DNA of 9,394 nt from contig JAHKLH010000049.1 in NCBI GenBank assembly GCA_029856635.1, forward strand, positions 1-9,394, given 5' to 3'. Below, piece by piece: positions 5,549 through 9,394 of the stretch (position 1 is its first letter; the number at the start of each line of letters is the position of its first letter). Origin of the DNA: Candidatus Njordarchaeota archaeon. Its GTDB lineage: Archaea > Asgardarchaeota > Njordarchaeia > Njordarchaeales > JAHKLH01. The position numbers and the translations under genes were made by a program. Below the pieces are notes generated by a model, which saw only the letters and a program-made list of their open reading frames with translations, was not told the DNA's origin and did no database searches.

Positions 5549-7240
5549 TTAGCTTTTGCTACTTCTGAAATCCTCATATTTGTTAAAGTATGGTTCATAA
5601 AATCGTTGATACAATTCTGTTTTGACTATTTTGTTAACATCACGCTTGTGTTTTTCAAATGGTTTCTTCCACTTTGATAATGGAATTGAATACTCCTTCT
5701 GTAGTTTATCTCGATAAATCTCATTAAGCACATTAAATGCGCAGAATGGAATAATGCGTCCATCAGGTGTAAGATAGTGAATACAACATCTTTGTACACG
5801 GCGTATATCATAATTGTATAAGTCCATGAAGTGCATTATGCCGAGGAATAATGCCTTGTAATGGAATTCGCCTAGCGCACTGTATGATCGTTTGCGTATG
5901 ATTTTCTTGATGATTTTCCTAAGATTAAGTCCTTCGGGTTCTTTAGAGGGATCTATGAATCTATCTAGTCCCTTTATTAAAAGATACAATGCTATTTTAA
6001 TCTTCTTGAACATTTTTCCTACTCCTTTTGCATTATGAATCTCTTGTGCTTTTTCCATTAACCAATCCCAAAGTGCATCAACGTCTACGAAATCGGTTAT
6101 CGGGATATATCCCTCGACTTCAATTCTTCCGTGTACTTTTCTTAGCTTCGGAAAGACATAAGTAGCCATTCCGCAAACAGGAACATTTGTTAAATTAAAT
6201 TGGGGTTTTCCTGTAAGTTCTTCAATTAACCAGCTAAGTGGATATGGCCAAGTAACGGGACGCCATGCTTCTCTTCCTATCTGACCTTCTGTTTGTTTTT
6301 CAACTAGTTTAATGACATCCGGGGTGGTAATTCTAAGCTTCTGGCGTTCTTCTCGAGGGACGCTTCCAGTAATTGAAACTGGTTGAAAGTTAACTCCTCG
6401 AACCACATCTATGTTTCGTGCGGCGCAGTCTATTATGTCCCCTAATTGATCGTCATTAAATCCGCGAATAACTGTTGGAACAAACACAGTACTCGTCATG
6501 CCAGCTCTTCTGAATGCTTCTAATATAAAAGGAATTTCCCAGTGATTCTTGAAATTCTTTGGTGATACCGCATCAAAGCTCAAGTAAACAGTATTTACTC
6601 CCGCAGTTCTTAGTTCTCTAACATAATTCACAGCAACATCTGCTCCTTGATTTTCCCACATTCTGAATATTCTAAGTCCATTAGTATTTAATTGAACATG
6701 AACTATCCCCTCTTCACGTAAAATCTTTACAAGTTCTACTAAATCATCTCTTAATAATGGCTCGCCTCCAGTTATTTGAACTGCATTTGGCTTCCAAGGA
6801 CCTTGTTGTCTGAGAACTCTTACCATTTTTCTAATTTGCTCAAGTGATGGTTCATATACAAATCCAGCACGTTCAGCAAAGAAGAAACAATACCAGCATG
6901 AAAGATCGCATCTATTTGTAGCAACTATGTTTGCTAATGCCGTTTGATTTCCATGTAGTGGACATAAACCACAGCTAAATGGACATGTGGTGACTTCTTT
7001 AACATTTGGGTTTGTGATTTTTCTTCTTGGTACAGTATACTTCATTGCTTTATAGTAGAGTTCAGCATCTCCCCAATACAATTCTTCAAATTCGCCATGT
7101 TCCGGACACTTCTTTATCATCCATATTTTTCCATCTCTCTCCACAAGTTTCGCGGGAATTATCTTAAGGCATTCTGGACATAGAGATCCTGTAACTTCAA
7201 CCACTTTTTCCTTTTCAACTACTTTAGTCAAAATATACAC
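5549..7240 (-). CDS. tes: Radical SAM enzyme of the tetraether lipid synthase (Tes) family
   Basis: The protein has 563 residues when counted from GTG 7240. Family Tes/MJ0619 (COG1964) joins the tails of two archaeal diether lipids to make membrane-spanning tetraethers. Seen in order: a zinc-like N-terminal site (C21, C24, C45 in CPECLKIIP and KCPEHG), a second cysteine cluster CPFSCGLCP (C86, C90, C93), the radical SAM CxxxCxxC motif in NRCDLSCWYC (C111, C115, C118), the SAM-binding ITGGEPL (158-161), conserved NFQPVSITG and GQIGREAW blocks, C356, and a C-terminal block RCCIHYLTPDGRIIPFCAFN with C485, C486 and C500. All clusters are intact. Start is uncertain: GTG 7240 fits a leaderless message; TTG 7231 has GGTG six bases upstream; TTG 7243 also opens the frame. 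The family is confident; whether it is the true synthase or a paralogue with another lipid substrate is not. Confidence 0.8.
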   Translation of the reverse strand: MYILTKVVEKEKVVEVTGSLCPECLKIIPAKLVERDGKIWMIKKCPEHGEFEELYWGDAELYYKAMKYTVPRRKITNPNVKEVTTCPFSCGLCPLHGNQTALANIVATNRCDLSCWYCFFFAERAGFVYEPSLEQIRKMVRVLRQQGPWKPNAVQITGGEPLLRDDLVELVKILREEGIVHVQLNTNGLRIFRMWENQGADVAVNYVRELRTAGVNTVYLSFDAVSPKNFKNHWEIPFILEAFRRAGMTSTVFVPTVIRGFNDDQLGDIIDCAARNIDVVRGVNFQPVSITGSVPREERQKLRITTPDVIKLVEKQTEGQIGREAWRPVTWPYPLSWLIEELTGKPQFNLTNVPVCGMATYVFPKLRKVHGRIEVEGYIPITDFVDVDALWDWLMEKAQEIHNAKGVGKMFKKIKIALYLLIKGLDRFIDPSKEPEGLNLRKIIKKIIRKRSYSALGEFHYKALFLGIMHFMDLYNYDIRRVQRCCIHYLTPDGRIIPFCAFNVLNEIYRDKLQKEYSIPLSKWKKPFEKHKRDVNKIVKTELYQRFYEPYFNKYEDFRSSKS

Positions 7241-7258
7241 CAATTACGTTTGAAGCCC

Positions 7259-7271
7259 ATTAAAGTTTCTA
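7259..7271 (-). promoter_or_regulatory. Promoter of the radical SAM gene
   Basis: On the minus strand an AGAAA run (BRE-like) is followed by CTTTAAT. The expected transcript start is about 7238, on or just before the GTG 7240 / TTG 7231 start candidates, so the message would have little or no leader. Confidence 0.4.
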
Positions 7272-7510
7272 AAAACGACAATACTTCAAAATGTAGCAAT
7301 AAATGCAACTTACTAAAAAAGAAGATAAATTTAAGTGTTTTAATTGTGTTCAATAAATCAGAAAATATTATACTAAATATTAAAAATAGCATTTAACCAG
7401 AATTGAATATGTATCAAAATTAAAAGTATCACTCATATTTTACCCAAATCATTTTGACTAGACTACAACGTATTCAATAAAACAGATAAGATTGTATTTA
7501 GAGCAATATT

Positions 7511-7523
7511 AAAAAGATTTTTT
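7511..7523 (-). terminator. T-run after the ABC permease
   Basis: A-rich and T-rich arms (minus strand AAAAAATCTTTTT) start inside the permease stop codon. The pure A/T stem is weak; the five T residues are the usable archaeal termination signal. Confidence 0.3.
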
Positions 7524-8352
7524 ACAAGATTCTAAGTTCTTCGTAGCTAATTCCTCTAGATTTTCTCACAAATATGTATGAGAGAATACCACATATTAGA
7601 ATCCAAATGCAAAGTGCAACTACCGACAAGACCGGATCTGCATAACTCGGTGTTTCGTTTTGAATTAATTTCATAAAATTACCGATAATATCACCAGTGA
7701 ATGGTTTTTCCTTAGTGTAGAAGTAGTAAGTTAAGTTTGAGATTAAATTAAATGGGCTTATGTATACGGCAATACCAAAATCCACCCAAAATGCCGCATA
7801 AGCTAAAAATGAAAGCATTAATGGAACATATCCAATGAAATTACTTAGCTTTGGTGCTCTCAATAATATCACGAAATATACTAACATTAGTGAGAATAAG
7901 TACAGAAAGATTGCTGAAAGTATCGTGGCACCTATCAATCCAAGCGGATCTTTTGGGAGATACCATTCTCCGAATTTGGAGTAAAATGTTGCAACAAATA
8001 ATCCCCATATAATTCCTGAATATACGCATAAGTACAAAATAGTTGATAGGAAATTCTCAATCAGAAATCTTCTTGGATTCAATTTTGTGAATTTAGTAAC
8101 GAACCTCACTGCAAATGAAGAATAATAAAATGTGAACGCTGCTGATACAGATGCGCTCCCTAATCCCAGAATCAAAAGTTGGCCATAATCGGAACCAACA
8201 ACATATAACATATAATCTCCAGGTACTCCCTTAGCAAATACGTAGGCACACATCAAAATCCAGAAGTAAATAAAGATTATACCCCAGAATATGAAATATG
8301 GATTCAGGAAATACTGTCTTAATGAATATCTAAAATATTTTGTAAACACCAT
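7522..8352 (-). CDS. ABC-2-like transporter permease
   Basis: The protein has 276 residues from ATG 8352. It is an integral membrane protein with about six predicted helices: near residues 19-40, 57-80, 100-123, 138-164, 173-197 and 241-262, with positive residues in the first cytoplasmic loop (RFVTKFTKLNPRRFL). Hydrophobicity, helix number and position after an ABC ATPase suggest an exporter permease of the ABC-2 kind; I do not recognise a substrate-specific subfamily. A strong GGAGGTGA ribosome site (8365-8358) lies five bases before ATG 8352 and starts on the base after the ATPase stop codon, so the two genes are co-transcribed and probably translated together. An in-frame GTG at 8361 overlaps the ribosome site and is unlikely to be the start. 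Confidence 0.75.
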   Translation of the reverse strand: MVFTKYFRYSLRQYFLNPYFIFWGIIFIYFWILMCAYVFAKGVPGDYMLYVVGSDYGQLLILGLGSASVSAAFTFYYSSFAVRFVTKFTKLNPRRFLIENFLSTILYLCVYSGIIWGLFVATFYSKFGEWYLPKDPLGLIGATILSAIFLYLFSLMLVYFVILLRAPKLSNFIGYVPLMLSFLAYAAFWVDFGIAVYISPFNLISNLTYYFYTKEKPFTGDIIGNFMKLIQNETPSYADPVLSVVALCIWILICGILSYIFVRKSRGISYEELRIL

Positions 8353-8365
8353 AATTCTCACCTCC

Positions 8366-9154
8366 TCATGCTAGCTTATAAACATAATCAAGCGACATAA
8401 AATCAGCGAGAGGCTTACCTTTTGGCTCTTTAATTATGGAAAAAACAACCTTTGGAGTTTCCACCGTAAGTAATGCACCAGGATACTTTTCAAAAACAAG
8501 ATAAGAATCTGATAATTCCTTCACAGACAACTTTCCAAATAGTTGCCCCTCAAACATGAAAGTAACATCCCACGAGAGGAGTTTCCTTATTAACCATGTC
8601 TCATGCGTTGAAAGAATAATTATAGCTTTTTCCTTCTCTAAGCATTCAATAAGCTTATTCTTACGCGCAGGATCCAATTGCTCAAAAGGTTCATCAAATA
8701 ATTTTATTCTTGCTTTTGCAGCCAATGCAATAGCATTATGGAAAATCTTACGCTGACCCGCGGAGAGCTGATGAGGTTTCTTCTTTTTGAGAAACCCCTC
8801 ACTCAAACCGAATTCTTCCATTATTGATAAAGCTAAATCCTTATCACTATCGAAAAGATCCATGTATAAATCCAATAGCCTATAGCAATCCAAATACAAT
8901 AAACCAAATATTTCTGGAATATTTGCAGCGATAACACCCGGTTTTCCAAACACCGAATCTAGGTCTATATTGTCAATGTAAATCTTTCCTGATATCTTTA
9001 CTGTTAAGCCGCAGATAGTTCTAAATAATGTGGTCTTCCCAGCACCATTTGGTCCAAGAAGTAGCGTCTTTTTATCGAACTCAGCATTTATATGTTTTAA
9101 AATTAGTTCCTCTCTTCGTCCATAACTAACGCAAAGGTCACTAATTTTAAGCAT
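8366..9154 (-). CDS. ABC transporter ATP-binding protein
   Basis: The protein has 262 residues. Motifs: Walker A GPNGAGKT (34-41), signature LSAGQ (130-134), Walker B IKLFDEP with catalytic E155, D-loop LDPAR (160-164), and the switch histidine H184 in STHE. The Q-loop region reads AANIPEIFG (77-84), so the usual glutamine after Walker A appears to be replaced by glutamate E81. It powers transport by the permease encoded next; because all other motifs are intact it should hydrolyse ATP. The last 50 residues extend past the nucleotide-binding domain and probably contact the permease or regulate it. GGTG at 9163-9160 lies five bases before ATG 9154. First gene of a two-gene operon; single-ATPase, single-permease systems of this kind usually export drugs, peptides or lipids, but no substrate can be read here. 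Confidence 0.88.
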   Translation of the reverse strand: MLKISDLCVSYGRREELILKHINAEFDKKTLLLGPNGAGKTTLFRTICGLTVKISGKIYIDNIDLDSVFGKPGVIAANIPEIFGLLYLDCYRLLDLYMDLFDSDKDLALSIMEEFGLSEGFLKKKKPHQLSAGQRKIFHNAIALAAKARIKLFDEPFEQLDPARKNKLIECLEKEKAIIILSTHETWLIRKLLSWDVTFMFEGQLFGKLSVKELSDSYLVFEKYPGALLTVETPKVVFSIIKEPKGKPLADFMSLDYVYKLA

Positions 9155-9177
9155 AAAAACACCAAAACTGTAAATAA

Positions 9178-9189
9178 ATTTATAATATG
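9178..9189 (-). promoter_or_regulatory. TATA region of the ABC operon
   Basis: The minus strand reads CATATTATAAAT, offering two overlapping TATA choices that place the transcript start between about 9155 and 9161, with a very short or no leader. Confidence 0.45.
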
Positions 9190-9199
9190 ACTTGCGGTT

Positions 9200-9214
9200 C
9201 TCTTAAAATAAGAG
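9200..9214. repeat. Perfect inverted repeat upstream of the ABC promoter
   Basis: CTCTTA-AAA-TAAGAG has two 6-base arms and a 3-base centre. It begins about ten bases upstream of the ABC operon TATA box, where archaeal activators or repressors often bind. Its right half, AATAAGAGTA (9207-9216), recurs exactly at 9273-9282. Confidence 0.5.
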
Positions 9215-9276
9215 TATTTCACAAGGACTCACGAAAATTAATAACACCTATTGAATAACTGTCAAAATTAACAATA

Positions 9277-9295
9277 AGAGTAGTCAAACTATTCT
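9277..9295. repeat. Second, near-perfect inverted repeat, closer to the divergent gene
   Basis: AGAGTAG-TCAAA-CTATTCT pairs at six of seven positions (one G/T). It lies about 40 bases before the divergent start codon at 9334 and shares the AATAAGAGTA element with the repeat at 9200-9214. Confidence 0.4.
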
Positions 9296-9333
9296 ATTTC
9301 TGAATTTTGTAAGAAAAAGGAGAACTGCAGCAT

Positions 9334-9394
9334 ATGAAAAAAGTAGAAGTTCATTTGACTAGCGAAGTAGTACGGATAATGTTGTTAGAATTGA
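9334..9394 (+). CDS. Start of an unidentified gene, cut by window end
   Basis: Twenty codons are visible (start MKKVEVHLTSE, then hydrophobic V-V-R-I-M-L-L-E-L) before the window ends. AAGGAG at 9317-9322 precedes ATG 9334 with an 11-base gap, longer than ideal but the only good ribosome site nearby; the frame is closed by TAA at 9310. The beginning looks like a short strand followed by a helix, which would suit a small DNA-binding protein, and the gene is divergent from the ABC operon across a repeat-bearing control region. Both points are only suggestive; no family is recognised. Confidence 0.45.
   Translation, partial: MKKVEVHLTSEVVRIMLLEL

Noticed and set aside
5477..5677. Plus-strand reading frame of 66 codons overlapping the end of the radical SAM gene
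   Set aside because: It overlaps conserved coding sequence antisense and has no ribosome site or family match.

Overview
The window looks like AT-rich DNA from a thermophilic archaeon, most likely of the Thermoproteota/TACK group. Four things support this. There is a radical SAM protein of the tetraether lipid synthase type. Several genes have archaeal BRE/TATA-like boxes about 25 bases before the expected transcript start. Ribosome binding sites are mostly of the GGTGA type, with GTG and TTG starts as well as ATG. Toxin-antitoxin families typical of such archaea (PIN, AbrB-type VapB, UPF0175, DUF433/DUF5615) are densely packed. The species cannot be fixed from the sequence alone. No tRNA, rRNA, CRISPR array or insertion sequence was seen.

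Left part (1-4180): an accessory, toxin-antitoxin-rich stretch. It starts with a minus-strand DUF104-UPF0175 antitoxin that runs off the window. A small leaderless coiled-coil membrane protein follows. Next is about 0.9 kb that reads best as one decaying minus-strand membrane-protein gene, with promoter and ribosome binding site still intact. Then come a complete vapBC operon whose antitoxin starts at TTG, a second two-gene operon (tandem DUF433 antitoxin plus a shortened DUF5615 PIN-like toxin), and a minus-strand AbrB antitoxin with no toxin but with an operator-like palindrome cluster in its promoter.

Middle (4317-7265): a plus-strand AlkA-like HhH-GPD DNA glycosylase ends in a hairpin that overlaps its stop codon. 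A stretch with no recognisable gene separates it from a large minus-strand radical SAM enzyme of the Tes/MJ0619 family (COG1964), likely involved in joining lipid tails to make membrane-spanning tetraethers.

Right part (7511-9394): a minus-strand two-gene ABC operon (ATPase, then a six-helix permease, translationally close-coupled). Upstream, the intergenic region carries two inverted repeats sharing a 10-base direct repeat. A divergent gene starts at the window edge and may or may not encode the regulator. How the parts work together is clear only inside each module: the antitoxin/toxin pairs, and the ATPase with its permease.
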